From NCBI GenBank assembly GCA_903867305.1, contig CAIPQU010000045.1, positions 89,723-153,722 on the forward strand: a stretch of DNA of 64,000 nt. Direction: 5' to 3'. This stretch comes from an uncultured beta proteobacterium (GTDB lineage Bacteria; Pseudomonadota; Gammaproteobacteria; Burkholderiales; Burkholderiaceae). The notes under the pieces are model-generated. The model searched no databases. It was not told the DNA's origin and saw only the letters and a program-made list of their open reading frames with translations. Shown here in pieces: positions 1 to 9,273 of this stretch; the stretch's first letter is position 1, and the number at the start of each line of letters is the position of its first letter. Made by a program: the position numbers and the translations under genes.

Positions 1-1
1 A

Positions 2-628
2 CTTGGTGCTAAAGCAGCTCTTCTAGAAGCTGATCAAAAAACATTTACTTGGCTTGCCGCCCACGGCGCTAAAACTCCAGAAGCCATCTACGCTGATAGT
101 GATGCGATATATTCCTTCAAAGATCAAATCGATGTATCCTTACTTGTGCCTCAAGTCGCCAGAAAACATGAGGTAGACGATGTTGTCGGAACCGATCAAA
201 TCGACCGACAAGCAATTCAATTTGCTTTAATCGGAACCTGTACGAATGGTCGTCTCGATGATATTCGACAAGCAGCACATATTCTGCAAGGTAAGAAAAT
301 CGCTAAAGGTGTAAGGATGATTGTGACTCCTGCATCTCGTCAAATTTACCTGGCCGCCTTGCGGGAAGGATTAATCGAAATATTGACTTCTGCAGGCGCT
401 TCTTTCGAAGCAGCCGGCTGCGGTACTTGTGTTGGAATAACAAACCATCTCGTTCCCGGCAACCAAGAAACTGTCATCTCAAGTGCGAACCGCAACTTTA
501 AGGGACGATTATCCAATGATGAAGCTGATATTTGGCTAGGCTCTGCAGCCACGGTTGCTGCGTCAGCTCTTACTGGATTTATTACAGATCCTCGAACCGT
601 GGATGGTGGTCTATGGAGAAACGTATGA
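2..628 (+). CDS. Aconitase-superfamily dehydratase large subunit, 3' part (LeuC/DmdA-like)
   Basis: The reading frame is open from the left edge, so the 5' part lies outside the window. The visible C-terminal ~208 residues have the aconitase/3-isopropylmalate dehydratase signatures: IGTCTNGR with one [4Fe-4S] cysteine, and AAGCGTC with the other two. This family dehydrates and rehydrates 2-hydroxy acids such as citrate, isopropylmalate, homocitrate or dimethylmalate. The stop overlaps the next gene by four bases (ATGA), so the two subunits are translationally coupled. The separate small subunit resembles LeuCD. The adjacent PEP-mutase-family lyase argues for a non-leucine role such as a DmdAB-type hydratase. 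Family is certain; substrate is unknown. Confidence 0.85.
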   Translation, partial: LGAKAALLEADQKTFTWLAAHGAKTPEAIYADSDAIYSFKDQIDVSLLVPQVARKHEVDDVVGTDQIDRQAIQFALIGTCTNGRLDDIRQAAHILQGKKIAKGVRMIVTPASRQIYLAALREGLIEILTSAGASFEAAGCGTCVGITNHLVPGNQETVISSANRNFKGRLSNDEADIWLGSAATVAASALTGFITDPRTVDGGLWRNV

Positions 629-1137
629 ACTCAAACTTGATTACTGGAAAAGTTTTTAAATTAGGGTCTGACGTCAATACCGATATTCATTGTTCGAGTA
701 AGTATCTCCCTGGAAAAGATAGTGCCTTTGTAAGTACGGTTGCCTTTGAGAAATTACAAGCTGGTTTTGCTAAAAATATCATCGATCAACAAGGTGGAAT
801 TATTGTTGCAGGTGAAGATTTTGGTATTAATTCCTCAAGAGAGCAAGCCGTTCATATTTTGCATTTAATGCAAGTGAAATGTATTGTCGCTCCATCCTTT
901 GGACGTCAGTTTTTTCGAAATGCGATTAATAATGGCTTACCAATTATTGAGTGCGATACCTCAAACATACTTGCCAATGAAGAACTTAGTATTGATCTCC
1001 ATTTAGGTACAGTCAGTTCAAGTTCAGGGTTAAAACTCTCCGTAACGCCGTTGCCACAAGAGATTTTAAAAATCATCGAAGTCGGTGGATTGTTAAACTT
1101 CATTACCCAACATCCAGACTGGAACTTTGCAACATGA
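625..1137 (+). CDS. Aconitase-superfamily dehydratase small (swivel) subunit, LeuD/DmdB-like
   Basis: A 170-residue swivel-domain protein partnering the upstream large subunit. I chose the ATG at 625 because GGAG lies six bases upstream and it forms an ATGA overlap with the preceding stop; an in-frame ATG at 613 is also possible. DVNTD near residue 16 matches the family's substrate-loop motif. The usual GxNFGCGSSREH appears as GEDFGINSSREQ, so the common Cys-Gly pair is Ile-Asn here and the His is Gln, while the SSRE core is kept. Those changes suggest a substrate other than isopropylmalate, but that is inference. Confidence 0.85.
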   Translation: MNSNLITGKVFKLGSDVNTDIHCSSKYLPGKDSAFVSTVAFEKLQAGFAKNIIDQQGGIIVAGEDFGINSSREQAVHILHLMQVKCIVAPSFGRQFFRNAINNGLPIIECDTSNILANEELSIDLHLGTVSSSSGLKLSVTPLPQEILKIIEVGGLLNFITQHPDWNFAT

Positions 1138-2024
1138 AGCTCTCTCCCGGCGATAAAAGAAAGCAATTAAAGAAACTTATCCTCGCAAAAGATACGGTCA
1201 TTGCTCCAGGTATTTATGATGCTTATGGCGCCAAGCTCGTTGAGAATGCAGGTTTTCTGGCAGTTTATTTAACGGGTAATGGGGTTTCCGCTTCATTATT
1301 AGGTCATCCTGATATTGGACAAGTGGACTTAACGCTCATCACTGATCATGCGCGTCGAATCGCTGCTAGTATTTCTCTTCCCCTGATTTGTGATGCTGAT
1401 ACTGGTTATGGAGGAGTTTTTAATATTCAACGAGCGGTTCAAGAATTTGAAGCTGCTGGTGTAAGTGCAATTCATTTGGAAGACCAACAATTTCCAAAAC
1501 GTTGCGCCCAGTTTGAAGGGGCAAGAAGCGTCTTAGACTTTAGTGAAGCTGTAAACCATATTAAAGCTGCAGTCATGAGTCGCACGGATCAGGACTTCAT
1601 GATCATCGCACGTACAGACTGTGCTGCTAGTCTTGGTATTGATGAAGCTATTCGTCGCGCAAAAGCATTTGTAGCAGAAGGGGCTGACGCTGTTTTTGTT
1701 GAATTAAAATCAAGTCCCGAGGCTTTAGATCATATCAAGAAAGTGAAAGACCTTGTAGGTTCGACTTGTTTATTCAATGTTGATGTTGGGGGGCCTGTTT
1801 CCAATCTGAAAGCCCATCAGATGAAATCCCATGGCATTGATATTGCGATTCACCCAAGCTTAGGGCGTGCTATTTTTGGTTATGCGATGCAAGAAGCCCT
1901 CACTCAACTGAAGTCATCCGGCAATTTAGAGCCGCTTCGAGCAAAGATGTTCTCGAGTCAGGCTTATAACCAAGCCCTGGGACTCGATGCTTTTGAGGCT
2001 TGGGAAAAACAATTTAACAGCTAG
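1134..2024 (+). CDS. Isocitrate lyase/PEP mutase superfamily lyase
   Basis: A 296-residue TIM-barrel protein of the ICL/PEP mutase family. Visible signatures are the Mg-binding region DADTGYGG (about 80-87), HLEDQ, and PKRCAQF (about 119), which occupies the position of the catalytic KKCGH loop of true lyases; His is replaced and Gly is Ala, but Cys is kept. Members include methylisocitrate lyase, 2,3-dimethylmalate lyase and oxaloacetate decarboxylase. It overlaps the small dehydratase subunit by ATGA. A hydratase plus a C-C lyase of this family is the arrangement expected for a 2-methylcitrate-like or dimethylmalate pathway. The 3' end lies three bases from the convergent dxs gene. Confidence 0.85.
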   Translation: MKLSPGDKRKQLKKLILAKDTVIAPGIYDAYGAKLVENAGFLAVYLTGNGVSASLLGHPDIGQVDLTLITDHARRIAASISLPLICDADTGYGGVFNIQRAVQEFEAAGVSAIHLEDQQFPKRCAQFEGARSVLDFSEAVNHIKAAVMSRTDQDFMIIARTDCAASLGIDEAIRRAKAFVAEGADAVFVELKSSPEALDHIKKVKDLVGSTCLFNVDVGGPVSNLKAHQMKSHGIDIAIHPSLGRAIFGYAMQEALTQLKSSGNLEPLRAKMFSSQAYNQALGLDAFEAWEKQFNS

Positions 2025-2027
2025 AGT

Positions 2028-3914
2028 TCAAGCAAAAAAACGTTTCGTAATCGACTGTTCAATTCCCGCCTGATCAAGACCACACTGCGCCAAGAGTAAG
2101 ACTGAATCACCATGATCAATGAACTGATCAGGCAAGCCCAACTGCAGAAACTGCATAGATGTTCCGATGCTCGCTAAATATTCCATACAGGCACTCCCAG
2201 CTCCACCCTGTATCACGCCCTCTTCAAGTGTCACTATTCCGGAATGGTTTTGTGCTATTTGTGCAAGTAGCTCTTCGTCTAAGGGTTTAACAAAACGCAT
2301 ATCAACAATCGTCAAATCGAGATTTTCAGCAACCGCTAATGCTGGTTGTAATAGAGTTCCGAAGGCAAGAATAGCAACTCGATTTTCTAAAGGTCTAGAA
2401 GAAAGCCTTCTGACTAGCGCTTTACCCATTGGCAAGGGCTCCAAGCTCTTGGTTGTTTCCACTCCAGTTCCACTGCCTCTTGGATATCTCACCGCACTTG
2501 GGTGACCAGAGAAGTGCGCCGTTGAGAGTAATTGACGACATTCATTTTCGTCACTTGGCGTCATGATGAGCATATTGGGTATGCAGCGTAAATAAGGTAT
2601 ATCGAATATACCAGCATGCGTTGCGCCATCAGCACCAACAAGTCCAGCTCGATCTAGTGCCAAAGTCATCGGCAAGTCTTGTAATGCAACATCATGGATT
2701 AACTGGTCATAGCCACGTTGTAAAAATGTGGAATAAATCGCGAGGACCGGTCTTAGTCCTTCACAAGCAAGTCCTGCAGCAAATGTCACCGCGTGTTGTT
2801 CAGCAATACCAACATCATAGTAACGTTTTGGGAATCTTTTCTCAAATTCAACGAGGCCAGATCCTTCACGCATGGCAGGAGTAATACCTACCAACTTTTC
2901 ATCATGCTCAGCCATGTCACACAACCACTCACCGAATACTTGTGTAAAGGTTTTTTTAGCAGGTATTTTACTGGGCAAAATACCAACTTTGGGGTCAAAT
3001 TTACCTGGACCATGGTATTTGATAGGATCTTCTTCAGCGAGAGCGTATCCCTTACCTTTTTTCGTGACCACATGAATAAACTGAGGGCCATCTCCCTCAA
3101 GGGAGAGACGTTTGATATTCTGAAAAGTTGGTATTAATGAGTCGAGATCATGACCATCAATCGGGCCAATATAATTAAATCCAAACTCTTCAAAAATTGT
3201 CGCTGGAACAATCATCCCTTTTGCTTGAGCTTCTAGACGTTTAGCAAACTCTCTAAGAGGGGGAACAATTGATAAAACATTACCCACACTATTTTTAGTT
3301 GCCTCATACAAAGGACTACTAATCAGGCGAGCCAAATAACGATTGAGCGCTCCAACGGCTGGAGAAATCGACATATCGTTATCATTCAAAATCACAATCA
3401 GTGGCAAATTGCGCGTGACACCAGCATGATTCATCGCTTCAAAAGCCATGCCACCAGTCATCGCACTATCACCAATGACCGCTACGGCAACCCGTTTTTC
3501 ATCCTTCAATAAAGCGGCATGCGCCATACCTGTTGCCGCAGAAATACTAGTAGATGAATGCGCTGTTCCAAACGCATCGTATTCGCTTTCTGAGCGTTTA
3601 GGAAATCCAGATATTCCACCAGATTGTCGAAGTCCCGACATTTGCTCACGACGACCAGTTAATATTTTATGTGGATAGCTTTGGTGACCAACATCCCAAA
3701 CAACCTTATCGTCAGGTGTATTAAATACATAATGAATGGCAATGGCCAATTCCACAGTACCTAAATTAGAGGATAAATGTCCTCCTGTTTTAGAAACAGA
3801 GTCAACCACATATTGTCTTAATTCAACAGCCAGTTGGTTCAGTTGAAACTTCGATAAATCCCTGAGTTCATTCGGCGACTCGATGGTTTGTAATAAGTTG
3901 GTCATTTTTAACAT
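2028..3914 (-). CDS. dxs: 1-deoxy-D-xylulose-5-phosphate synthase
   Basis: Thiamine-diphosphate enzyme condensing pyruvate and glyceraldehyde-3-phosphate into DXP, the first step of the MEP isoprenoid pathway, which feeds carotenoids and the phytyl tail. About 628 residues, the usual length. Motifs: [12 protein letters not shown] with NDND downstream (ThDP/Mg site), and [10 protein letters not shown] in the pyrimidine domain. I chose the ATG at 3912-3914 (MLKMTNLL) because AAAGG lies six bases upstream and homologues begin here; the longer frame would run into hemA. It is the last gene of the bchG-to-dxs run, directly after hemA. A housekeeping copy may exist elsewhere. Confidence 0.95.
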   Translation of the reverse strand: MLKMTNLLQTIESPNELRDLSKFQLNQLAVELRQYVVDSVSKTGGHLSSNLGTVELAIAIHYVFNTPDDKVVWDVGHQSYPHKILTGRREQMSGLRQSGGISGFPKRSESEYDAFGTAHSSTSISAATGMAHAALLKDEKRVAVAVIGDSAMTGGMAFEAMNHAGVTRNLPLIVILNDNDMSISPAVGALNRYLARLISSPLYEATKNSVGNVLSIVPPLREFAKRLEAQAKGMIVPATIFEEFGFNYIGPIDGHDLDSLIPTFQNIKRLSLEGDGPQFIHVVTKKGKGYALAEEDPIKYHGPGKFDPKVGILPSKIPAKKTFTQVFGEWLCDMAEHDEKLVGITPAMREGSGLVEFEKRFPKRYYDVGIAEQHAVTFAAGLACEGLRPVLAIYSTFLQRGYDQLIHDVALQDLPMTLALDRAGLVGADGATHAGIFDIPYLRCIPNMLIMTPSDENECRQLLSTAHFSGHPSAVRYPRGSGTGVETTKSLEPLPMGKALVRRLSSRPLENRVAILAFGTLLQPALAVAENLDLTIVDMRFVKPLDEELLAQIAQNHSGIVTLEEGVIQGGAGSACMEYLASIGTSMQFLQLGLPDQFIDHGDSVLLLAQCGLDQAGIEQSITKRFFA

Positions 3915-3916
3915 AA

Positions 3917-5230
3917 TCAGCCTTTGCGTCCAGTGGTCATAAACATTTTTGATACGATTTTCTGACACTCATCAATACTAAATTCTTCAACATGATTTAA
4001 AGTATGCAAAGAACCATGTAAGAATTTGTTCGAAAGTGCCCTTGCAAGCTCCGCCATTACATCTAAAGGATCATCTCCTCGCTGAATTTTCCTCTTAGCT
4101 TTTTCTAATTCAATTTGCTGGAAATCTTCACTACGTTGCTTCAAACTAGTAATTAAGGGTACTGATGCACGTTGATGTAACCATTGCATAAAGTTTTTTA
4201 CTTGTGTATCAATAATCTCTTCAGCACTCTTGACTGCACTCGTTCTATACTCCATACCCTCTTTAACAACATCTCCTAAATCATCTACAGTATATAAATA
4301 GACATCACCCAACTTGGCAATTTCAGGTTCAATATCTCTAGGTACTGCAAGGTCAATCATCACCATCGGTGATGAACGTCTTTTTTTCAATGCTGTGTTA
4401 ACCATGCCCAAGCCAATAATCGGTAATGAGCTAGCTGTGCATGAAACCACAATATCAAACTGCGATAACATAGCAGGCACTTCAGACAATGGAATTGAAT
4501 CACAGTGATAACCTTGATCGCTGATATATTTTGCTAAACCCTCACCACGCTCAATGGTCCGATTTGCAATCGTAATAGAACGAGGTTTTTTACCTAAAAA
4601 ATAAACAGCGCAAAGATGAATCATTTCACCAGCACCAATAAATAAAACTCTCTGCTGACTTATATCACCTAAGACTCTGGTTGATAAACGAACAGCAGCA
4701 CTAGCCATTGATACAGCATGAGTGCTAATTTCGGTGTTTGTTCTAACCTCTTTTGCCACCGCAAATGTTTTATTAAATAAATGATTTAAATAGGTTCCCA
4801 TAGAACCAGCTTGCTGAGCAGTTTGAACCGCTTGTTTCATTTGCCCTAAAATTTGTGTCTCACCTAGGACCATCGAATCAAGGCCACAACCAACTCGGAA
4901 GACATGCCGAACTGCGTCAGATGCTATCGTAGTTTGAACAAAATCTGAAATTTCATTTTTTGATATTTTTTGTTGGACAGATAACCAATCAATCGTTTTC
5001 TCTTGTAAATTAGTCGCAGACAGTATGTGATCGTTCGCAGCACAATAAATTTCAGTTCGATTACATGTGGATAAGATGGCGACCTCAGATTCACTTTGGG
5101 TATCAACTCGATTTAAATATTGCCTTAAATCCAGTAGTGCGTCGGATAAGTTATCCGGACCAAAAGCAACTTTTTCCCTGACATCCACAGGGGCGCTTTG
5201 ATGATTAATACCGATACTTAAAAGATTCAC
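3917..5230 (-). CDS. hemA: Glutamyl-tRNA reductase
   Basis: Reduces glutamyl-tRNA(Glu) to glutamate-1-semialdehyde with NADPH, the committed step of the C5 route to 5-aminolevulinate and all tetrapyrroles. 437 residues. STCNRTE holds the catalytic Cys at about 56, VLFIGAGEM (about 190) is the NADPH-binding turn, and a C-terminal dimerisation domain follows. The start is GTG at 5228-5230, giving the family N-terminus [14 protein letters not shown]. It lies 12 bases after tspO and two bases before dxs. This is the C5 enzyme, not the ALA synthase also called HemA in alphaproteobacteria. Its place in a bchl operon suggests a supply gene co-expressed with pigment synthesis. Confidence 0.96.
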   Translation of the reverse strand: MNLLSIGINHQSAPVDVREKVAFGPDNLSDALLDLRQYLNRVDTQSESEVAILSTCNRTEIYCAANDHILSATNLQEKTIDWLSVQQKISKNEISDFVQTTIASDAVRHVFRVGCGLDSMVLGETQILGQMKQAVQTAQQAGSMGTYLNHLFNKTFAVAKEVRTNTEISTHAVSMASAAVRLSTRVLGDISQQRVLFIGAGEMIHLCAVYFLGKKPRSITIANRTIERGEGLAKYISDQGYHCDSIPLSEVPAMLSQFDIVVSCTASSLPIIGLGMVNTALKKRRSSPMVMIDLAVPRDIEPEIAKLGDVYLYTVDDLGDVVKEGMEYRTSAVKSAEEIIDTQVKNFMQWLHQRASVPLITSLKQRSEDFQQIELEKAKRKIQRGDDPLDVMAELARALSNKFLHGSLHTLNHVEEFSIDECQKIVSKMFMTTGRKG

Positions 5231-5242
5231 ACGATTTCCAAT

Positions 5243-5731
5243 CTATTTAAACGGACCATTCAGACGAATAGTTTCATAATTCAATGCAATGGCACAAGTG
5301 ACCCAAATTAAATATGGCGACATCAATAAACATGCTTGCTTGCTCCACTTAAAACAAGAAATCATAATGGCTAAAACCGATATCCATAAAAAGAGGGCTT
5401 CAATCAATGACCAATCTGGGCGATGCCATCTGAAATACAACACACTCCAAAACAAATTTAATAATCCATTGAGTAAAAACAAAATAGCCAGTGTGGTCTT
5501 TTGTTGCTTCGAATTGCAGGCTCGCCAAGTAAGGCTCCAACAAAATCCTGCGCAAACAAAGATCGTAGTCCAGATAATGCCAAAAGCCCAATCAGGTGGC
5601 TTCCAATCAGGTTGCTTTAGGGTTAAATACCATGGCCCAATATCCGTCAACAATCCACCAAAAAAGGAGACCGTAAAAATCCAAACGCCTGCGGCTAAGA
5701 TATAAGGTTGTCGATATAGAGGAAAACTCAT
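5243..5731 (-). CDS. tspO: Tryptophan-rich sensory protein TspO
   Basis: A 162-residue five-helix membrane protein of the TspO/MBR (PBR) family. It has the Trp-rich profile, with WYLTLKQPDWKPPDW in loop 1 and a C-terminal helix containing SPYLIWVTCAIALNYETIRLN. TspO proteins bind porphyrins; in Rhodobacter TspO dampens photosynthesis gene expression in response to oxygen, probably by acting on tetrapyrrole pools. The start overlaps the bchP stop by four bases. Here it sits between bchP and hemA, so porphyrin sensing is tied to the first tetrapyrrole gene rather than to crtIB as in Rhodobacter. The family call is firm; the role is inferred. Confidence 0.93.
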   Translation of the reverse strand: MSFPLYRQPYILAAGVWIFTVSFFGGLLTDIGPWYLTLKQPDWKPPDWAFGIIWTTIFVCAGFCWSLTWRACNSKQQKTTLAILFLLNGLLNLFWSVLYFRWHRPDWSLIEALFLWISVLAIMISCFKWSKQACLLMSPYLIWVTCAIALNYETIRLNGPFK

Positions 5732-6933
5732 GAGGTTTTAGCGATCCCTAATAAATGTCCCATATCTTTAATAAAAATCTTGATATGTGCCAATGGCTTC
5801 TTACGGACAAGTTTTTTATTCATGTAGGATTCAAAGGTTAAACGCTGCACATCCTTATCTTCACACATTTTAACGAAGCTCTCACGACGCTTTTCTGTGG
5901 TGTACCAAAAGTACTGCATGACCCCTAATACAATAAATGGTAAACGATGTTCTTTCATAAATCTTTTTCGCGCTAGTTGTAACTTACTCGCTTGATTGGT
6001 TGCCAAGTACTCTCCAACTGCTTCAGCTGCGAGTTGACCGCCTAACATAGCGTAATATATTCCTTCGCCTGAAGCGGGGGCAACAACACCAGCAGCATCT
6101 CCAGCTAAAACAACGTTCTTACCGTTATCCCAACGCTTCAAAGGTTTCATTGGCAAAGGCGCACCCTCATGACGAATTAATTCAGCATCTGCAAGTCCAA
6201 TATCTGCACGTAACTTGCCAACAGCATTACGTAATGAAAATCCCTTATCAGCACTGCCAGTTCCAATACTTAAAGTATCTCCATGTGGAAATACCCAACC
6301 ATAGAAATCCGGGGAAATATCTTTTTGATATAAGACATCACACCGTGAACCATCGTAGTCATTACCAGTACTCTGAGGTTTACGAATAATTTCGTGATAA
6401 GCAAATACGTAATTCGCTTCAGAGCAACCAGGCACACCAGCAGCTCTTCCAACACCAGACTTTGCGCCATCGGCTCCGACGACGGCTTTTGCATAGACAT
6501 CCGACTGAACACCATCTCCAATGTCGCCTTTACCACGAACTCGATAAGTGATTTTAATGAGATCGCCTTCTTCTTTAAGAGTCGTAAAATTACCAACCCT
6601 TCTAATCGCACCATGTTTTTTTGCACGTTCACGGAGCCATTCATCAAATTCGCCACGATCGACCATTCCAACAAAACCGTTTTCAATTGGAATATCTACT
6701 TTTTTATTTTTTGGTGAGACCATTCTTGCGGAAGTTGCTTTAGCCACTAAAAGATTATCGGGAATTTGATAGTCTTTAATCAGTCGAGGTGGAATTGCGC
6801 CACCACATGGCTTGATTCGACCATCACGATCTAACAATAAAACATGTTTTCCTTGTTTTGCCAAGGTCTCTGCTGCTGTTGCACCAGCAGGCCCACCACC
6901 TACTACGACCACATCAAAAATTTCTCGCTCCAT
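5728..6933 (-). CDS. bchP: Geranylgeranyl diphosphate/bacteriochlorophyll reductase
   Basis: FAD-dependent reductase that hydrogenates the geranylgeranyl tail of bacteriochlorophyll a to phytyl. About 401 residues. The N-terminal dinucleotide fold VVVGGGPAGATAA is followed by PCGGAIPPRL and VVLAGDAAGVVAPASGEGIYYA, both typical of the ChlP/BchP group. AAGGAG sits six bases before the ATG at 6931-6933 and only three before the ATG at 6934-6936, so I prefer the former. It lies between the PucC-family gene and tspO, matching the conserved bchG-ORF428-bchP order. Confidence 0.96.
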   Translation of the reverse strand: MEREIFDVVVVGGGPAGATAAETLAKQGKHVLLLDRDGRIKPCGGAIPPRLIKDYQIPDNLLVAKATSARMVSPKNKKVDIPIENGFVGMVDRGEFDEWLRERAKKHGAIRRVGNFTTLKEEGDLIKITYRVRGKGDIGDGVQSDVYAKAVVGADGAKSGVGRAAGVPGCSEANYVFAYHEIIRKPQSTGNDYDGSRCDVLYQKDISPDFYGWVFPHGDTLSIGTGSADKGFSLRNAVGKLRADIGLADAELIRHEGAPLPMKPLKRWDNGKNVVLAGDAAGVVAPASGEGIYYAMLGGQLAAEAVGEYLATNQASKLQLARKRFMKEHRLPFIVLGVMQYFWYTTEKRRESFVKMCEDKDVQRLTFESYMNKKLVRKKPLAHIKIFIKDMGHLLGIAKTS

Positions 6934-6952
6934 CATGATCTCCTTAAGTCTT

Positions 6953-8281
6953 TTATCGTTGAATGCGTGTTGCAAATCTTGCAGATACTACAAATAACAA
7001 AGCCTCTATGGCAAATACCGAAGAATACGCAATTGCTGTATCAGTGATGAACCATCTTGCTGCATCACTCGCAACTGCGCCCAATAATCCACCTAAACCA
7101 AATGCAATAGCTTGTGCACCACCCCATAAACCAATGCGCACACCTTCCTTACCTAATCCATCAGCAACTGCTAGTCGCATCATTGAACCAATTGCTGCAA
7201 TCGAAAATGCTCCATTAGAAACTCCCAATAAAAATACATTTAAGTTGAGTGGCCATCCAGGTCCGACTAGACCACCTACACTTAATCCAGCCATAGTAAT
7301 AGCGGACGCAAGGCATCCATAAACAATCCAAGAATTTAATGACCCAAAGTATTTTCTTAAAAAACTACTACCACACAGTGCGACTAACAACATACCAATC
7401 AAAACACCTGAATGTTGCAGGCCAGATAAGCTCGTAGTTTGACCAACCGAATATTGAAAGACAATGCCAGCAAATGGCTCAAGAATTAAATCTTGTGAGC
7501 TAAAGGCCAGCATAGAAATAAAGATAAATTTTGTAAAATGCCGAATGTCATTATCTTTCCACATATCCAATAAAACTTGCTTGAAAGGAATGTTTTGTTT
7601 TGGAGCTTCTACGATATTTTTAGCGTATTGACTTGCCTGTTCTTCTATGCGGTATAAAGCAGTAATTGTGATCAATATCGCTACCATCGATACAACACAA
7701 GCAATAGTGATGACCTTCAATGGTGTATACGGGTCAATGAATTTACCTATCATGACACTGGTCATAGCAAATCCAAATATCATCATCAACCAGACAATGG
7801 TTGCTGCAGCGGCACGTCTTTGATCATTCACACTTTTTGCGAGTAAGGCTAAAAGTGAAGTACCACTTGTACTCACTCCAACCCCAATCATGAGAAATGC
7901 CAGAAATGAAACAATCAGCCCCAATGTGAGATGAGACCCCATCAGAGCAGTACCAAGCGATGCAGTAGCTCCGCCAATACCTAAAATAGTCATACCACCG
8001 ATAATCCAAGGTGTTTTAGTTTTTCCTTGGTCAGAGATCAATCCCATTTTTGGTCGTATCACTTGAACCAAATAATGAATCGCTACTAATAATCCAGGGA
8101 TCAAGGCTGGCAAACTTAACTCAACCACCATAATTCGATTCAGCGTTGATGTTGTCATCACAACCACTGAGCCTATACAAGTTTGTACTAAACCCAAGCG
8201 CACAATCCCTAACCATCCTAAAGATTGATCATTTAACTGATCTTGTTCTATAGGCGTAGTTGAGGTATTTGTTGTTAACAT
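6953..8281 (-). CDS. PucC-family membrane protein (ORF428/Bch2 type)
   Basis: A 442-residue, roughly 12-helix member of the PucC/LhaA branch of the major facilitator superfamily. RLGLVQTCIGSVVVMTTSTLNRIMVVEL at the N-terminus is the typical opening. It lies between bchG and bchP, the place of ORF428 in Rhodobacter. LhaA and PucC assist antenna assembly and possibly deliver bacteriochlorophyll; the paralogue next to bchG is poorly understood, and passing BchG/BchP product to assembly is a reasonable inference. GGGAG lies seven bases upstream of the ATG, and the gene starts two bases after bchG. A second paralogue, lhaA, lies at 14363-15793. Confidence 0.9.
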   Translation of the reverse strand: MLTTNTSTTPIEQDQLNDQSLGWLGIVRLGLVQTCIGSVVVMTTSTLNRIMVVELSLPALIPGLLVAIHYLVQVIRPKMGLISDQGKTKTPWIIGGMTILGIGGATASLGTALMGSHLTLGLIVSFLAFLMIGVGVSTSGTSLLALLAKSVNDQRRAAAATIVWLMMIFGFAMTSVMIGKFIDPYTPLKVITIACVVSMVAILITITALYRIEEQASQYAKNIVEAPKQNIPFKQVLLDMWKDNDIRHFTKFIFISMLAFSSQDLILEPFAGIVFQYSVGQTTSLSGLQHSGVLIGMLLVALCGSSFLRKYFGSLNSWIVYGCLASAITMAGLSVGGLVGPGWPLNLNVFLLGVSNGAFSIAAIGSMMRLAVADGLGKEGVRIGLWGGAQAIAFGLGGLLGAVASDAARWFITDTAIAYSSVFAIEALLFVVSARFATRIQR

Positions 8282-8283
8282 TT

Positions 8284-9153
8284 TTATACTCCCAAATGAC
8301 GTATGCCAAATGCGGAGACCATCATGCCACTAACAAATACAGGCACACCAAAACCACTGTAAAAAAGGGCGCGATCAATGGGCTTGGCTAGAAAATATTT
8401 CATTAACCCCATTTGTAAAAGAATCAACATGACAACTGAGATGGCATGCCATTGTTTGTCTACAGAAAATAAATACCAACAGACCACCACCTGTGGCGCT
8501 AGCATAATGATGCACGCAGTTTTGGCTGCAAGACCCGCACCTAGTTGAACTGGGAGTGAACGCACACCCATTTTCTTATCGCCTTCAATGGCCTTAAAAT
8601 CATTGAGAGTCATGATGCCATGGGCACCAACGCTATAAAGTCCCGCAAACAACAAGGATGATTTACTCGGCGTTAATGTGGCAGATAATAATGCTGCTCC
8701 TGTAATCCAAGCTAAGCCCTCATAACTAATAGAGCAAGCTAAATTACCAAACCAACCATTTTGTTTTAAACGAATCGGCGGCATACTATAAGCCCAAGAA
8801 AATACGAGTGCTAATAAGGTTGCACAAAATCCCCAAATGCCTAAAAATGAACTCACGAATAAGGAAAGCAAGGACCAAATAATTCCTAAATACAGCCCCC
8901 AACGTCCAGGAATTCGTCCTGATGGTATCGGTCGATGTGGTTCATTGAGCGCATCAACATGCCGATCAAACCAATCATTAACCGCCTGACTCGATGCACA
9001 AACAAGTGGTCCAGTTAACAAAATACCCAACAAAACAATCTGCCAATTGTCGCTAAATGATTGACCTGAACTGATGGCGCCACAAGCGAAAGCCCACATG
9101 GGTGGGAACCATGTAATAGGCTTCAAGAGCTCGATAAATGCAGGTAATTTCAT
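8284..9153 (-). CDS. bchG: Bacteriochlorophyll synthase (geranylgeranyl transferase)
   Basis: Membrane UbiA-family prenyltransferase esterifying bacteriochlorophyllide a with geranylgeranyl diphosphate. About 289 residues. The diphosphate/Mg motif NDWFDRHVDALNEPHRPIPSG is intact and a second acidic region DFKAIEGDKKMGVRSLP follows. I place the start at the ATG at 9151-9153 (MKLPAFIELLKP); the longer frame from a GTG at 9201 would begin inside a palindromic operator and adds residues with no family resemblance. It is the first gene of the bchG-pucC-bchP-tspO-hemA-dxs run, with a PpsR-type box 30 bp upstream. Confidence 0.95.
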   Translation of the reverse strand: MKLPAFIELLKPITWFPPMWAFACGAISSGQSFSDNWQIVLLGILLTGPLVCASSQAVNDWFDRHVDALNEPHRPIPSGRIPGRWGLYLGIIWSLLSLFVSSFLGIWGFCATLLALVFSWAYSMPPIRLKQNGWFGNLACSISYEGLAWITGAALLSATLTPSKSSLLFAGLYSVGAHGIMTLNDFKAIEGDKKMGVRSLPVQLGAGLAAKTACIIMLAPQVVVCWYLFSVDKQWHAISVVMLILLQMGLMKYFLAKPIDRALFYSGFGVPVFVSGMMVSAFGIRHLGV

Positions 9154-9182
9154 AAGTGTATTTTTACATTGACTGTATATAG

Positions 9183-9200
9183 TGTCAATTAAATTTGACA
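9183..9200. promoter_or_regulatory. PpsR/CrtJ-type operator upstream of bchG
   Basis: TGTCAATTAAATTTGACA is an exact TGT-N12-ACA palindrome, with one more matching base on each side (GTGTCAA/TTGACAC), 30 bp upstream of the chosen bchG start. This is the known binding form for PpsR/CrtJ repressors, and a ppsR gene is present at 25810. Repression of the bchG-dxs operon is inferred. No convincing -35/-10 pair could be fixed around it. Confidence 0.75.
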
Positions 9201-9273
9201 CTTATTGATGGAATAAATCATTGAAATATCTAGGTATTTCCCCTAATCATTTCATCTTTTGAAAAAATCGAGC

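Noticed and set aside
9223..9240. GAAATA/TATTTC inverted repeat after ispH as a terminator
   Set aside because: Six A/T-rich pairs and no U-run; too weak for an intrinsic terminator.
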